From positions 2,111,660-2,175,659 of the forward strand of contig NZ_CP132230.1 in the NCBI RefSeq assembly GCF_030732225.1: a stretch of 64,000 nucleotides of DNA, written 5' to 3'. Each line of letters begins with the position of its first letter. Position 1 is the first letter of the stretch. The notes below the pieces were generated by a model. It saw only the letters and a program-made list of their open reading frames with translations. It was not told where the DNA came from and did not search any database. Both the position numbers and the translations under genes were made by a program. Of this stretch, positions 40,812 through 50,878 are shown piece by piece. This DNA comes from Streptococcus iniae. GTDB taxonomy: Bacteria; Bacillota; Bacilli; Lactobacillales; Streptococcaceae.

Positions 40812-41459
40812 ATGTCAATTTCAAGTAAACATATCCTATTTGATTTAGATGGAACACTTGTTAATTCAAGTGAAGGAATCATTAATGCTTTTACTTATTC
40901 ATTTTCTAAAATGAACACTGAAATTCCTGACAAACATTTATTAGCAAGCTTTATTGGACCACCCCTTGAAACAAGTTTGAAGACATTTTTTCCCAATGAA
41001 GAAAAACTCGACGAAGCCATTCATCACTTCAGGACTTTTTACAAGACCATTGGTGTTAGACAAACACATCTATATCCTGATATAATAGACCTTCTTCAAA
41101 AGTTACGGAATTTAGACCTATCACTTTATGTCACAACAAGTAAATATGAACCAATGGCTATTAGAATGCTTAAAGAACTTGGAATTGACAAGTACTTTGA
41201 CAACATTTATGGAGCAACAGCAACTAGGTTTCATAAAAGTGACCTTATTAAAGATTGTTTAATTGACAATACTATTCCCTTATCTGATGCTCTTATTGTC
41301 GGAGATACAAAATTCGATATCATTGGATCAAATGAAGTTGGAATTAAAAGTATTGGTGTCACTTGGGGATTTGGAACTGCTGAAGAGCTACTGCTTAATA
41401 AAGCAGATGCCATCATTAGCCATCCATTTGAACTTGTAAATCTATTAAATGAACGATAA
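40812..41459 (+). CDS. HAD-family phosphatase (Gph-like)
   Basis: The 215-residue haloacid-dehalogenase hydrolase has motif I FDLDGTLVNSS, motif II VTTSK, a Lys in HKSDLIKD and motif IV VGDTKFDIIGS. An alpha-helical cap lies between motifs I and II. It resembles phosphoglycolate phosphatase/5'-nucleotidase types; the substrate is not certain. It is the last gene of the sda cluster and ends at a very large inverted repeat. Confidence 0.85.
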   Translation: MSISSKHILFDLDGTLVNSSEGIINAFTYSFSKMNTEIPDKHLLASFIGPPLETSLKTFFPNEEKLDEAIHHFRTFYKTIGVRQTHLYPDIIDLLQKLRNLDLSLYVTTSKYEPMAIRMLKELGIDKYFDNIYGATATRFHKSDLIKDCLIDNTIPLSDALIVGDTKFDIIGSNEVGIKSIGVTWGFGTAEELLLNKADAIISHPFELVNLLNER

Positions 41460-41565
41460 AAAAAGAGTAGGATTTTTTTGAAAAGAACCTCCTTATATAA
41501 ACAGTATAGTACTTTTTTACTGTCCATTATAAGGGGGTCTTTTCATTTTCCTACTCTTTTTTTAA
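41458..41565. repeat. Extended three-tier inverted repeat between convergent genes
   Basis: The outer arms are a perfect 15-bp pair (seven A's then GAGTAGGA; mirrored as TCCTACTC then seven T's). A second imperfect stem (GAAAAGA...CCTTATA with TATAAGG...TCTTTTC) and an inner ACAGTA/TACTGT lie within. The whole is 108 nt. It can terminate transcription from both sides, but it is much larger than needed and looks like a miniature inverted-repeat element or a structured RNA. Confidence 0.75.
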
Positions 41566-41570
41566 CAATA

Positions 41571-42188
41571 TTAGTAACCCCAAGCAGATAAACCTTGGGC
41601 ATTGTATGCTTTAACAGCTGCATTTACTTGATCTTGAACAGTTGCTGTTGAACCCCAACCTGGCATGGTTTGGAATAATCCAGATGATCCTGAAGCATTC
41701 GCAACATTTGGATTACCATTGGATTCACGAGCAATGATTGCTTCCCAAGTCGACTGTGGGACACCTGTTACTGCAGCCATTTGAGCTGCTGCTTCACTAC
41801 CAATTGCACCAGCAGTGTTCCCATTTGATGGGTATGCAGGTGATGCATAATGTTGAACAGCTACTTGTTGTTGTACTGGTTGAGCAGCTACCACATGTTC
41901 TTCAGTTACAACAGCTGCTTCATTTACAACCGTTTCTTCAGGAACTTGTGGCTTTGGATCATTTGCATGTGTTAACTTCGTCTCAACCTTTGATGAGTCT
42001 AAAGATGCTGAACTTTGTTCTTTTGAACTCACAACTTTTTTTACGATTTTCGAATCAGATTTCTTAGCGTATGTCTCTGTATTTACGTTTTTACTTGAAA
42101 AAGCAAAAACAAGAGCCAATAAAGAAACGGCAAAGGCTAGAACCCCAAAACTAATATAGCGTTTCTTAAACAATTCATTTGTAAACAT
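41571..42188 (-). CDS. Secreted transglycosylase-like protein
   Basis: The 205-residue protein has one N-terminal membrane segment (residues about 12-32), a low-complexity Val/Glu/Gln-rich spacer, and a C-terminal lysozyme-like fold. Its likely catalytic Glu lies in [14 protein letters not shown], followed by [14 protein letters not shown]. It probably cleaves peptidoglycan at the cell surface. The start is the ATG at 42188 behind AGAGG. A half-matching WalR/VicR-type site (TGTAAT, 5 bp, TAATAT) lies at 42253-42269, suggestive but weak. Confidence 0.82.
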   Translation of the reverse strand: MFTNELFKKRYISFGVLAFAVSLLALVFAFSSKNVNTETYAKKSDSKIVKKVVSSKEQSSASLDSSKVETKLTHANDPKPQVPEETVVNEAAVVTEEHVVAAQPVQQQVAVQHYASPAYPSNGNTAGAIGSEAAAQMAAVTGVPQSTWEAIIARESNGNPNVANASGSSGLFQTMPGWGSTATVQDQVNAAVKAYNAQGLSAWGY

Positions 42189-42321
42189 AAATATACCTCT
42201 TTTTTCTCCAGATACCATCTTAACCTAAGAATATTACCTAGCTATAGAAAATATATTAAAAATATTACAGAGATATTTATTTTTTGAGATTTTACTCAAA
42301 ATCGAAGAGAAAATACCACAT

Positions 42322-43128
42322 TTAGTTTGAAATTGGTGTTTTTAAATAAAATAACACAATACCTAGTATAAGAATACTCATTACTGCAAGACTATCTTTT
42401 ATTGTCCATTTTAATAATCTGTATTTGCTTCTGCCTTCTCCACCCTGGTATCCTCTTGATTCCATAGCAATAGCTAATGCATCTGCACGTTTAAAACTAG
42501 AAGCAAAAAGTGGAATTAATATTGGGATAATTGATTTAACTTTTTGAATCAAACTTCCCTCTCCAAAATCGACACCTCTGGCCTTTTGAGCATTCATTAT
42601 TCTTGTTGTATCATCCATCAAAGTTGGCACAAAGCGTAAACTTAATGACAACATCAATCCTATCTCATGTGCAGGAACTTTTAATGGTGTTAAGGGTTGT
42701 AATAAAGACTCTACAGCATCTGATAAACTTAGAGGAGTAGTTGTCAAGGTTAGTAAAGTTGAAAAGAAAATAATCAGTAAAAAACGCATAAAAATCAGTA
42801 AAGCCTGATTGACACCGTGACTACTAATTGTGATAACACCAAATTGAAAAATCAGATGTCCACCTTGAGTGAAAAACATTTGGAAAAATGTTGTAAATAA
42901 AATAATGCCAATCATCGGTTTTAAACCATTAATAAAAAAAGATAGCTTCACTTTAGATAACATAACAACTAATAAGGTAAAGGTCAGCATAATAAGATTT
43001 GTAATAAAATTATTTGCCCAAAAAATAATAATAATATAACAAATCATTGCCACTAATTTACTTCTTGGATCTAACCGGTGGATGATTGAATTTCCTGGAA
43101 TATATCGACCTAAGATAAGGTTATCCAT
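42322..43128 (-). CDS. ecfT: Energy-coupling factor transporter transmembrane protein EcfT
   Basis: EcfT couples the two ECF ATPases to interchangeable substrate-binding S components for vitamins and metals. The 268-residue protein has five or more membrane helices. The two Ala-Arg-Gly-type coupling motifs are in [12 protein letters not shown] and [12 protein letters not shown]. It overlaps the ecfA2 end by 8 nt. No S component lies beside it, as usual for the group II modules of streptococci. Confidence 0.96.
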   Translation of the reverse strand: MDNLILGRYIPGNSIIHRLDPRSKLVAMICYIIIIFWANNFITNLIMLTFTLLVVMLSKVKLSFFINGLKPMIGIILFTTFFQMFFTQGGHLIFQFGVITISSHGVNQALLIFMRFLLIIFFSTLLTLTTTPLSLSDAVESLLQPLTPLKVPAHEIGLMLSLSLRFVPTLMDDTTRIMNAQKARGVDFGEGSLIQKVKSIIPILIPLFASSFKRADALAIAMESRGYQGGEGRSKYRLLKWTIKDSLAVMSILILGIVLFYLKTPISN

Positions 43129-43963
43129 GTTTTATCACCTCTTTTAACTCTTCTAATGTCGTTGGTAAGAAGTCAATCTTTAAACCCATCTCAACCAAAT
43201 TTTGTGCAAATTGGGTTACTTTTGGAACACCTAGTTGTTTTTGATTAAGAAAAGCAATCTTTTGGAAAATATCCTTAGGATAGCCAGATAAGATAACTTC
43301 CCCAGCTTCAAGAACGTAGACAAAATCAGCGTAGTCAGCAACATCATCCATTAAATGAGTTACTAGAACAATTGTCATTCCTGAAGTGTGTAAGTCCTTA
43401 AAAAGGCTCATTAAATCGCGTCGGCCTTTAGGATCTAAGCCAGCAGTTGGCTCATCCAACACTAAGACATCAGGTTGCATGGCTAAAATACCTGCAATAG
43501 CAACACGACGCATCTGTCCACCAGATAATTCAAAAGGATTTTTTAAAAATAAGTCTTCTGGTATGCCAACAAGCATCAATTTTTCTCTTGCAATCTCTTC
43601 AGCTTCTTTTTTTGAAATACCAAAATTCTGTGGACCAAAAGCAACATCTTTTAAAACGGTCTCCTCAAAAAGCTGACTCTCTGGAAATTGAAACACCAAA
43701 CCAACTTTTTTACGAATCGGCTTAATGTCTTTATTTTTTGAATGACAAGTAATTTTTTGCTTTTCAACTGTAACAGTTCCAGAGGTTGGAAGGTGTAAAC
43801 CATTTAACAATTGCATAATTGTTGATTTTCCTGAACCTGTATGGCCAATGAAAGCAGTGTAAGAATTGTCTTTAATATCTAAATCAACGTCAAAAAGGGC
43901 ACGCCCTTCAAAAGGTGTCCCTGATTGATAAGTATAACTTACATCTTGGAAATTAATTGCCAT
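43121..43963 (-). CDS. ecfA2: ECF transporter ATPase EcfA2
   Basis: The 280-residue ABC ATPase has Walker [10 protein letters not shown] (about residue 36), Q-loop [12 protein letters not shown], signature [11 protein letters not shown] and Walker [14 protein letters not shown]. The FPE Q-loop is typical of EcfA2. It overlaps both ecfA1 (25 nt) and ecfT (8 nt). Confidence 0.96.
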   Translation of the reverse strand: MAINFQDVSYTYQSGTPFEGRALFDVDLDIKDNSYTAFIGHTGSGKSTIMQLLNGLHLPTSGTVTVEKQKITCHSKNKDIKPIRKKVGLVFQFPESQLFEETVLKDVAFGPQNFGISKKEAEEIAREKLMLVGIPEDLFLKNPFELSGGQMRRVAIAGILAMQPDVLVLDEPTAGLDPKGRRDLMSLFKDLHTSGMTIVLVTHLMDDVADYADFVYVLEAGEVILSGYPKDIFQKIAFLNQKQLGVPKVTQFAQNLVEMGLKIDFLPTTLEELKEVIKHG

Positions 43964-44781
43964 AATTGATTTTCTAGTTCCTTTTCTGTCAAATAGTCAC
44001 TCTCAAACGTGTAGCCTTCTTCTTTTAGCATCTTAACTACCGTACTAGTGAAAGGAATATCCAATCCTAAATTTAGTAACTGATCACCACGCGCAAATAA
44101 GGCTTTAGGTGATGAACTTGATTCCACACGACCATTTTTCATTACAAGGACTCTATCACTTAAAGCAACTTCATCCAAGTCATGCGTGATTGAAATAACT
44201 GTTAAATCATATTCCTTTCGAATATCTTTAATGGTTTGAATAAGGTTAAGTCTACCTTTAGGATCCAGCATACTAGTTGCTTCATCTAAAATAATGATTA
44301 ACGGTCTTAGAGCTATCGCGCCTGCAATAGCAACACGTTGTTTTTGCCCACCTGATAAACGAGCTGGTTCGCGCTCTTTAAAAGCAGACATTCCCACCAT
44401 TTTAAGAGCTTGGTTAACACGTTCTTCCATAATGTCATTTGGTATGCCTTTATTTTCAAGTCCAAATGCAACATCATCTTCAACAGTCGCTCCAACAAAC
44501 TGATTATCAGGATTTTGAAAGACCATTCCTATTTTTTGTCGAATCTCCCAAATGTTTTGTTCGCAAAGTATATCACCGTCAATCATAATACTACCAGATT
44601 CAGCCTCTAATAGTCCATTTAAAAGACGAACAGTCGTTGATTTTCCTGAACCATTATGACCAATAATAGATAGCCATTCTCCACGTTTCACGTGAAACGA
44701 GACATCGTCTAAAGTGTAGTTTTCTTGATCCTCATGGTACTTAAAATTTACATGTTTTACATCAATAATTATCGACATCAT
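43939..44781 (-). CDS. ecfA1: ECF transporter ATPase EcfA1
   Basis: The 280-residue ABC ATPase has Walker [11 protein letters not shown]-loop [12 protein letters not shown], signature [11 protein letters not shown] and Walker [14 protein letters not shown]. The start ATG shares a base with the pgsA stop; a second ATG 3 nt on is equally possible. A parS-like site lies in the 5' part of the gene. Confidence 0.96.
   Translation of the reverse strand: MMSIIIDVKHVNFKYHEDQENYTLDDVSFHVKRGEWLSIIGHNGSGKSTTVRLLNGLLEAESGSIMIDGDILCEQNIWEIRQKIGMVFQNPDNQFVGATVEDDVAFGLENKGIPNDIMEERVNQALKMVGMSAFKEREPARLSGGQKQRVAIAGAIALRPLIIILDEATSMLDPKGRLNLIQTIKDIRKEYDLTVISITHDLDEVALSDRVLVMKNGRVESSSSPKALFARGDQLLNLGLDIPFTSTVVKMLKEEGYTFESDYLTEKELENQLWQLISKM
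44684..44699. promoter_or_regulatory. parS-like site 3 (inside ecfA1)
   Basis: CGTTTCACGTGAAACG is a perfect palindrome with the complete 14-bp core GTTTCACGTGAAAC. It matches the parS consensus at 14 of 16 positions. Confidence 0.75.
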
Positions 44782-45323
44782 TATTTGAAGGTATCTTTAA
44801 AAAGAAAACCTGCTCCTTTAAAATAATCGTAACCTGAATAAATTGTAAAGAAAAGAGCAACATAGAGCAAGATATTTCCTAATAGCATCCAATGACACAA
44901 TAAGAAGATTACAGAAAACATTTGAGTTGCTGTTTTTATTTTTCCAGGCATAGCTGCTGCAAGTATTTCACCACCTGATTCAACTAAAAGTAGTCGGAGA
45001 CCTGTCACTGCAAGTTCACGGCAAATAATAATAGCCGAAACCCATGCTGGTGCTAAATTTAAACCAACAAGCATAATAAATGCAGACATAACAAGCATTT
45101 TATCTGCTAGTGGATCTGCAAATTTACCAAAATTGGTAACAACATGCCATTTTCTAGCTAAATAGCCATCTAGATAGTCCGTAAGGCTTGCTACAGCAAA
45201 GATAAGTGCAGCTGCAATATGCCAACTTCTTTCTTGAGAAAAAGAAGTTATCATTAAGAATATTGGAATCATAATGATCCTTAGCATAGTTAATAAATTG
45301 GGAATATTTTCTTTTTTTGTCAT
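44781..45323 (-). CDS. pgsA: CDP-diacylglycerol-glycerol-3-phosphate 3-phosphatidyltransferase
   Basis: PgsA makes phosphatidylglycerol phosphate, the first committed step to phosphatidylglycerol. The 180-residue membrane protein has the full CDP-alcohol phosphotransferase motif (DYLDGYLARKW, then G, D and D in GKFADPLAD). It is translationally coupled to rodZ (TAATG overlap) and to ecfA1. A daptomycin-resistance hot spot in other Gram-positives, but no unusual residue is recognised here. Confidence 0.97.
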   Translation of the reverse strand: MTKKENIPNLLTMLRIIMIPIFLMITSFSQERSWHIAAALIFAVASLTDYLDGYLARKWHVVTNFGKFADPLADKMLVMSAFIMLVGLNLAPAWVSAIIICRELAVTGLRLLLVESGGEILAAAMPGKIKTATQMFSVIFLLCHWMLLGNILLYVALFFTIYSGYDYFKGAGFLFKDTFK

Positions 45324-46420
45324 TATTCTGCCTTATTGTTAAATTGTAAAGCGATGTAACTTACATTAGTTGTTGGCAAGTTTGTTAAATCAACTTCTTG
45401 TCCGTCAATTTTTAATGTAACACCTTGTGCAAGACCAAGTGTTAGTAAAGACTCAGTTACTTCAGCTGGGAATGTTGCTGTATAACTTGGAGAATCAACT
45501 GTTAAAGTCGTTCCAGCATCAGCAATTTCTGAATTTGTTAAAGATATCCAAGCACTCTCAGCATCTTTTAAAGTTACAGTAACTTCAACGGTTGCATGAG
45601 CTTTCTCAACTGTTGCTAAAAGATAATTATCTTGAACTTCTGTTTTAATCTTAGACTTTGGTTCAGAAGATGACGATGATGATTTTTTAGACTGATCTAA
45701 GAAAGTAGATTTAACATCATCAACATGCTTCGTTTCTTTTGAAAACTGTTGCCAAACAGTAAAGAAGATAAAGACAACAATAGCCATAGCAATCAGACAA
45801 AGTAAGATAACAGAAAGGAAAGATTTCGATTTAGAATCCTCCTCCTTATATCGACTTGAGCGGGATTTATCAAGATCTTCTTTAAAATCCATCTCATTTT
45901 TTTGCCTTACACTAGAAGGTCTAGTACTTGTTTCAACTGGAGACTTTTCAGCCACTTTAGAAAGTGTTTTATGCTCTTCAGTTAACAAATCTTTTTTTTC
46001 TGGCTTCTGATCAATCAATGCCTGTAATTGCATTTTTTGGGCAATTCTTTTTTCCAAATCACTAGCAACATTTGATACTTTAATTGGTGGAACAACAATT
46101 GTATTATTTTGTTTTTGTTTTTGTTGACTAAGTTTTTCTTCAACAATCTGCGTTACACTAAGTTCATCTGTTTGACTTTCTCTCTGACTCATCTGTTCAT
46201 TGTAATGTTCTTTCAATAAATAAAAATCCAATAAAACAATATCAGCATACTGCTTCAAGAAAAGACCAAGTTTATTCGCAGGAATAATTTTAAATTGGTC
46301 TAATTCCATAGCTAACAGATAGTGAGAGGAAATGCCTGTTTTACTCTCTATTTCATCCAGAGTAATTTTTTTGCTAACACGGGCCTCTCTTAATAATTCA
46401 CCTAGACTTTTGTCTCTCAT
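45323..46420 (-). CDS. rodZ: RodZ-like cytoskeletal/shape protein
   Basis: The 365-residue protein has an N-terminal helix-turn-helix (LLREARVSKKITLDEIESKT), a charged low-complexity spacer and one membrane helix (about residues 205-227). An extracellular C-terminal DUF4115 domain follows, with a poly-Ser stretch before it. The layout is that of RodZ (YmfM in Bacillus), which links the elongation machinery to the membrane. It lies between the M16 pair and pgsA, as in Bacillus. Confidence 0.9.
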   Translation of the reverse strand: MRDKSLGELLREARVSKKITLDEIESKTGISSHYLLAMELDQFKIIPANKLGLFLKQYADIVLLDFYLLKEHYNEQMSQRESQTDELSVTQIVEEKLSQQKQKQNNTIVVPPIKVSNVASDLEKRIAQKMQLQALIDQKPEKKDLLTEEHKTLSKVAEKSPVETSTRPSSVRQKNEMDFKEDLDKSRSSRYKEEDSKSKSFLSVILLCLIAMAIVVFIFFTVWQQFSKETKHVDDVKSTFLDQSKKSSSSSSEPKSKIKTEVQDNYLLATVEKAHATVEVTVTLKDAESAWISLTNSEIADAGTTLTVDSPSYTATFPAEVTESLLTLGLAQGVTLKIDGQEVDLTNLPTTNVSYIALQFNNKAE

Positions 46421-46469
46421 TCGGGTACCTCAAAACTAAAATATTACCTCCATTATAACAGATTTTCAC

Positions 46470-47753
46470 TTATTTGGGAAAGACCGTAAAATCTGAAATA
46501 TCAGCAGTTCCAAAAAACTCTTGGCCAATTTCTAAAATTCTCTCTAATGTCATCGTATCAATAAGATCTGGCACATCATAAAAATTTTCATTATCAGAAA
46601 GAAATAAGTTAAACTGATTCATTAAGTGATCAATCGAATCTAAACCTTGCATAAAATCACCAAACATTTCTCGTTTCAAAATAGACAGGTGTCCATTATT
46701 AATATCTTTTGATTTAAGAAAATGAGCAATCTTTTTGCGAACACGACTTGACATTGCAATTGGTTCACTGGTATCCATAGAAATCAAAATAAATGAGAAG
46801 TCATGCTGAATTTCAATTTCAATGTCAAAAGAATCATCAATTTTACTGTCATTATACCAATCTTGATAAGTTTTAGACGTCCATCCCATCAACATAGCCA
46901 ATAAGAATTTCAGAGCAATTTTATACTCCATCAGTGATTTTTCAGAACTCAATTTTTGCCCACGATAGCCTACAACTAATTTAGGTGTCACAATATCCAT
47001 AGCAATAGAATTAGACCTTATCACTGGATTATAGTCAAGTGCTTGCAATTCAAAACGCGATAGTCGATTTACCCTAATCGATTTTTGCCCTTCAATAATA
47101 CCATCAAGAACTTCCTGAGGATCTAAATCACCAGAAATAATTAATGTCATATTAGCAGGATAATAAAACTGACGATAATGCCTTTGTAACAGAGCACAAT
47201 CAATCTCTGAAATAGAATCTTTAGTACCAACTATATCTTTTGATAAACTCGAATTTGGAAAAAGGTTTTGCAAAATCCCAATATAGGATTGATAATCAGG
47301 GTCATCGGAATACATGTCAATTTCTTGAGAAATAATTTTTTTCTCTCTATTGATAGATTCCTCTGTAAAATGAGCAGTCATAACCAATTCTTGTAGCAAT
47401 GTTAAACTTTCCATAAATCGACTAGTCCCTGAAAAGTAATAAGATGTTTTATCAAAAGTTGTAAACGCATTGACATCCGCACCTAAATCAGTAAATTTAA
47501 GAGACAAATCTTGCCCAGAATCTCCTTCAAATAATTTATGCTCTAAAAAATGCGCTAAGCCTTCTGGAGCTTCTACCAAACGTTTTCTAGATGTAAATCG
47601 ATTGTAAATAGATCCAAAATTAACTGTCAACATCGCAGATTTTTCTGCAAACATTTTTTTAGGAAGAATAACTAACTTCATTCCATTTTTCAACTGACTG
47701 TAAAATAATTTTTCAGAAATCCTAGGGTATTCAATTTGATTTAATTTACTCAT
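46470..47753 (-). CDS. M16-family metallopeptidase YmfH (active-type subunit)
   Basis: The 427-residue protein has the inverted zinc motif HFLEH in EGLAHFLEHKLFEG, plus the downstream glutamate region of M16 peptidases. It overlaps the end of its partner by 8 nt. Paired M16 proteins, one with and one without the zinc motif, usually work as a heterodimer. The substrate is unknown; relatives elsewhere process peptides. Confidence 0.88.
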   Translation of the reverse strand: MSKLNQIEYPRISEKLFYSQLKNGMKLVILPKKMFAEKSAMLTVNFGSIYNRFTSRKRLVEAPEGLAHFLEHKLFEGDSGQDLSLKFTDLGADVNAFTTFDKTSYYFSGTSRFMESLTLLQELVMTAHFTEESINREKKIISQEIDMYSDDPDYQSYIGILQNLFPNSSLSKDIVGTKDSISEIDCALLQRHYRQFYYPANMTLIISGDLDPQEVLDGIIEGQKSIRVNRLSRFELQALDYNPVIRSNSIAMDIVTPKLVVGYRGQKLSSEKSLMEYKIALKFLLAMLMGWTSKTYQDWYNDSKIDDSFDIEIEIQHDFSFILISMDTSEPIAMSSRVRKKIAHFLKSKDINNGHLSILKREMFGDFMQGLDSIDHLMNQFNLFLSDNENFYDVPDLIDTMTLERILEIGQEFFGTADISDFTVFPK

Positions 47754-48999
47754 TAATTGTCCCCTCTAAAAAGAATAAGGTCTGTAATTTCAATTGATTT
47801 GCAACAGTAACAATATCTTTTTTTCTAATTTTATTAATATTTTTTATCCAATCCGCCATAGAAAAGGTTTCATCAATATACTTTCTTGTAAACTCTCTGT
47901 CAATGATAACTTTACAATTATCTTCAGATTGTATTAACTGACTTCTAATCATCGATTTAGTTTTCTCAATAAGACTACTTGAAAACCTCCCCATCTTGAT
48001 GTCATTAATTTCTTTGATAATCAATTGTAAGGCTTTTGTACGATCTTTTTGTTCAATTCCAGCATAGATAGCAAGCATTCCAGTATAAACGTCAAGACGA
48101 CTTCCAATTGAGTAAGCTAGTCCCTCATCTTCTCGAATTTTAGTAAATAAAGTTGAATGTGAAAAAGAACCAATCATACCATTAAGGATGATTAAAGCAA
48201 AATAATCACTTTCTCCAAAGTTAACTGGACAGTAATAGGCCAATTCTAACACAGATTGATTGATATCTTTTTGTTCAATAGATTCCTTGACCACGTTGAC
48301 ATAATCTTGACGGTAGAAAAAATGCAATGTTTTTTGACGAGCTGTAAATGGAAACTGATGAAGTAATTGCACAACACGATAGTCATCAAACTCCCCTACA
48401 ATATAGATATCAATTTGATCTTCCATTATCATCTTATGAAATTCTTGATAACTCGTATAAGCTGTTTCTTTCTGAACAGACTCTGAACTGCCATACTTTG
48501 AGTCTTGTAAATTAAGATCTGTAAAAAACAGTTTTCTGGTTTGTAAAGAACTGTAATAAAAAGAATCTTCACGATCAGCCTCTAAATAATTGATTAAGTT
48601 ATTTTTCTCAATTTCAAAAACTTTTGGTTGGTATTGAGCAACTGATAGAAGTGGTGAAAAAAGTACTCCTTTTAAAAATAACAAAACTTCCTCAAGAACA
48701 CTTTCAGCTGTAAAGGTATATTGATCTTGAACAAAGGTAATATCAATATCAACAAAATGAACCAAGCCTTTAGTTGACACATTAGTTGACAATGTTGCTC
48801 CATAAAGTTCTGCTAATCGATGACGAAATTTTTGAGCCGTAGGGTAAACTTCATTTGCTGTCGCAAGCATTTGTGCAACTAAGACGCGCTTTGCAACTGA
48901 TTTTTGACTTAAGTCCCCTAAAAAACGTGCTGTAATATGATTGGTTTTAAATTTTTTTGTTTTTATTAAATGTAGTTGAACACCATCAACAATTTTCAT
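47746..48999 (-). CDS. M16-family peptidase-like protein YmfF (inactive-type subunit)
   Basis: The 417-residue protein has the M16 fold, with HRLAELYGATLSTNVSTKG near the N-terminus and EDEGLAYSIGSRLD in the second half. It lacks the HxxEH zinc motif. It is first in a run that continues through ymfH, rodZ, pgsA and the ecf genes. It probably supports the YmfH peptidase. Confidence 0.87.
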   Translation of the reverse strand: MKIVDGVQLHLIKTKKFKTNHITARFLGDLSQKSVAKRVLVAQMLATANEVYPTAQKFRHRLAELYGATLSTNVSTKGLVHFVDIDITFVQDQYTFTAESVLEEVLLFLKGVLFSPLLSVAQYQPKVFEIEKNNLINYLEADREDSFYYSSLQTRKLFFTDLNLQDSKYGSSESVQKETAYTSYQEFHKMIMEDQIDIYIVGEFDDYRVVQLLHQFPFTARQKTLHFFYRQDYVNVVKESIEQKDINQSVLELAYYCPVNFGESDYFALIILNGMIGSFSHSTLFTKIREDEGLAYSIGSRLDVYTGMLAIYAGIEQKDRTKALQLIIKEINDIKMGRFSSSLIEKTKSMIRSQLIQSEDNCKVIIDREFTRKYIDETFSMADWIKNINKIRKKDIVTVANQLKLQTLFFLEGTINE

Positions 49000-49031
49000 A
49001 ATCTATCCTTTAAACTTATATGATTCCTTAA

Positions 49032-49060
49032 ATTATACCATTTTTATACCTTTTTACCCA
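49032..49060 (-). promoter_or_regulatory. Promoter for the M16-rodZ-pgsA-ecf run
   Basis: TGGGTA, a 17-bp spacer and TATAAT with a TGG extension lie on the minus strand about 30 nt upstream of the first M16 gene. Confidence 0.5.
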
Positions 49061-49204
49061 TTGACAACGGTTATTAATAGCATTTTCTAAGAAATATTCA
49101 GCTGAAAAATACTTTTTAGCAGCATGAGCTACTCAAAAGTGATTGCTAAAAGCTGATAAATTAACTTGTCAGTAATCCTATATTTCAGAATGTTTTTATT
49201 TATG

Positions 49205-49210
49205 CTATAA
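49205..49210 (+). promoter_or_regulatory. Extended -10 promoter of yaaA-recF
   Basis: TGCTATAAT lies 29 nt upstream of the yaaA ATG, with no clear -35. Confidence 0.6.
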
Positions 49211-49238
49211 TTACTTGAATTGTAAATGGGAGAAAAAA

Positions 49239-49622
49239 ATGGAATACAAATTATTTACTGAATTTATTACCCTTCAAGCACTTTTAAAAGAGCAAGGAAT
49301 TATTCAAAGCGGTGGAGCAATTAAATCTTTTCTAGAAAACAATCTCGTTTTATTTAACGGAGAAGAAGAGAAACGTAGAGGCAAAAAAATCAGGATTGGA
49401 GACGCAATTAGTATTCCGGAAATGGATATTACTATTAAGATTATCCAACCTAGTCAAATTGAAATTGAAGAACACCAACAAGATTTAGCTGAAAAAGAAC
49501 GAGTTGCACAATTAGTAAAAAAACTAAATCAAAACAATAAGAAAAAAGCTAAAAAAAATACCATTATGTCTAAAAATAATACAAAAAAAGAAAAGAAACC
49601 TGTTCGTTTTCCTGGAATATAA
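49239..49622 (+). CDS. yaaA: S4-domain protein YaaA
   Basis: The 127-residue protein has an S4 RNA-binding domain ([20 protein letters not shown], then [20 protein letters not shown]) and a very basic, lysine-rich tail. It is the small RNA-binding protein found directly before recF in Firmicutes. Its role is unresolved, probably ribosome-linked. The start is the ATG at 49239, behind GGGAG; the longer frame has no support. recF starts 2 bp after the stop. Confidence 0.9.
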   Translation: MEYKLFTEFITLQALLKEQGIIQSGGAIKSFLENNLVLFNGEEEKRRGKKIRIGDAISIPEMDITIKIIQPSQIEIEEHQQDLAEKERVAQLVKKLNQNNKKKAKKNTIMSKNNTKKEKKPVRFPGI

Positions 49623-49624
49623 CT

Positions 49625-50719
49625 ATGTGGATTGAAGAACTGCACCTCAAACATTACAGGAATTATCACGACATTTCTGCCACATTCTCACCTAGCCTCA
49701 ATATTTTTATTGGCAATAACGCTCAAGGGAAAACAAATTTCCTAGAAGCAATTTATTTTCTTGCCCTAACGAGAAGTCACAGAACACGAACTGACAAAGA
49801 ACTCATTCAATTTAATCAAGTTGACTTTAGACTCACAGGTAAAATAAAACGGCTGAATGGTTCTGCCCAACTTGACATTAGTCTAACAGATAAAGGAAGA
49901 ATTACAAAAATTAATTCTCTCAAACAAGCTAAGTTATCCGATTATATTGGTACCATGATGGTTGTTCTTTTTGCACCAGAAGATTTACAATTGGTTAAAG
50001 GCTCCCCTAGTTTACGACGTAAATTTATTGATATTGATTTAGGACAAATCAAGCCTATTTATTTATCTGATTTATCACAATACAACCATGTATTAAAGCA
50101 ACGAAATGCCTATTTAAAAGCAAACAGTTCTATTGATAGTCACTTTATAGCTGTTTTAGATGAACAATTAGCACATTATGGTAGTCGTGTTATTGAGCAA
50201 CGTCTTGATTTTATTCAACAACTTAATCAAGAAGCTTGTAAACACCATCAAGCAATCTCAAACAATTTGGAGCAACTAAATATGACTTATCAATCATCAA
50301 TAACCTTTGATGACCAAACAGATATTAAGAGTCATTTTGTTAAAGCATTGGAAAAAAATAGAGATCGTGATATTTATCGAAAAAATACAAGTGTTGGACC
50401 CCATAGAGATGATATAACATTTTTTATTAATGATATGGATGCTAATTTTGCTAGCCAAGGACAACACCGTAGTTTAATTTTATCATTAAAAATGGCTGAA
50501 GTAAGCCTAATGAAAAATCTAACAGGTGATAATCCAATTCTCTTACTAGATGATGTTATGAGTGAACTTGATAACACCCGTCAAACCAGATTGTTGGAAA
50601 CAGTTATCAAAGAAAATGTGCAAACTTTTATCACAACAACAAGTTTAAATCATTTATCTGATTTACCTGATAATATAAAAACATTTACTGTAACTCAAGG
50701 GAGCATAAAAACAGACTAA
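49625..50719 (+). CDS. recF: DNA replication and repair protein RecF
   Basis: RecF helps load RecA at gaps in DNA. The 364-residue SMC-like ATPase has Walker [10 protein letters not shown] (residues 30-38), the signature region [16 protein letters not shown] and Walker [14 protein letters not shown]. It is coupled to yaaA. A short palindrome (CAGACTAAGTAGTCTG) covers the stop codon region but has no T run. Confidence 0.97.
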   Translation: MWIEELHLKHYRNYHDISATFSPSLNIFIGNNAQGKTNFLEAIYFLALTRSHRTRTDKELIQFNQVDFRLTGKIKRLNGSAQLDISLTDKGRITKINSLKQAKLSDYIGTMMVVLFAPEDLQLVKGSPSLRRKFIDIDLGQIKPIYLSDLSQYNHVLKQRNAYLKANSSIDSHFIAVLDEQLAHYGSRVIEQRLDFIQQLNQEACKHHQAISNNLEQLNMTYQSSITFDDQTDIKSHFVKALEKNRDRDIYRKNTSVGPHRDDITFFINDMDANFASQGQHRSLILSLKMAEVSLMKNLTGDNPILLLDDVMSELDNTRQTRLLETVIKENVQTFITTTSLNHLSDLPDNIKTFTVTQGSIKTD

Positions 50720-50878
50720 GTAGTCTGCTTCAAAGCTTATCAATCATATTTAGAGATTAACTAAACTATAAAGAAAAACTCTTAAAAACACTGTTATATC
50801 AGTTTTTTACTTATCTAAGAAGAAAATTGTCCAAAATGGATGTTTTCTTCAATCTAATCAGATTAAATAGTCTGCTTT

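Noticed and set aside
42189..42321. Riboswitch upstream of the ecf genes or transglycosylase
   Set aside because: The ecf genes are translationally coupled to pgsA, and no known riboswitch core was recognised in this gap.
50716..50740. Hairpin after recF as a terminator
   Set aside because: The CAGACTA/TAGTCTG stem is followed by CTTC rather than a T run, so support is weak.
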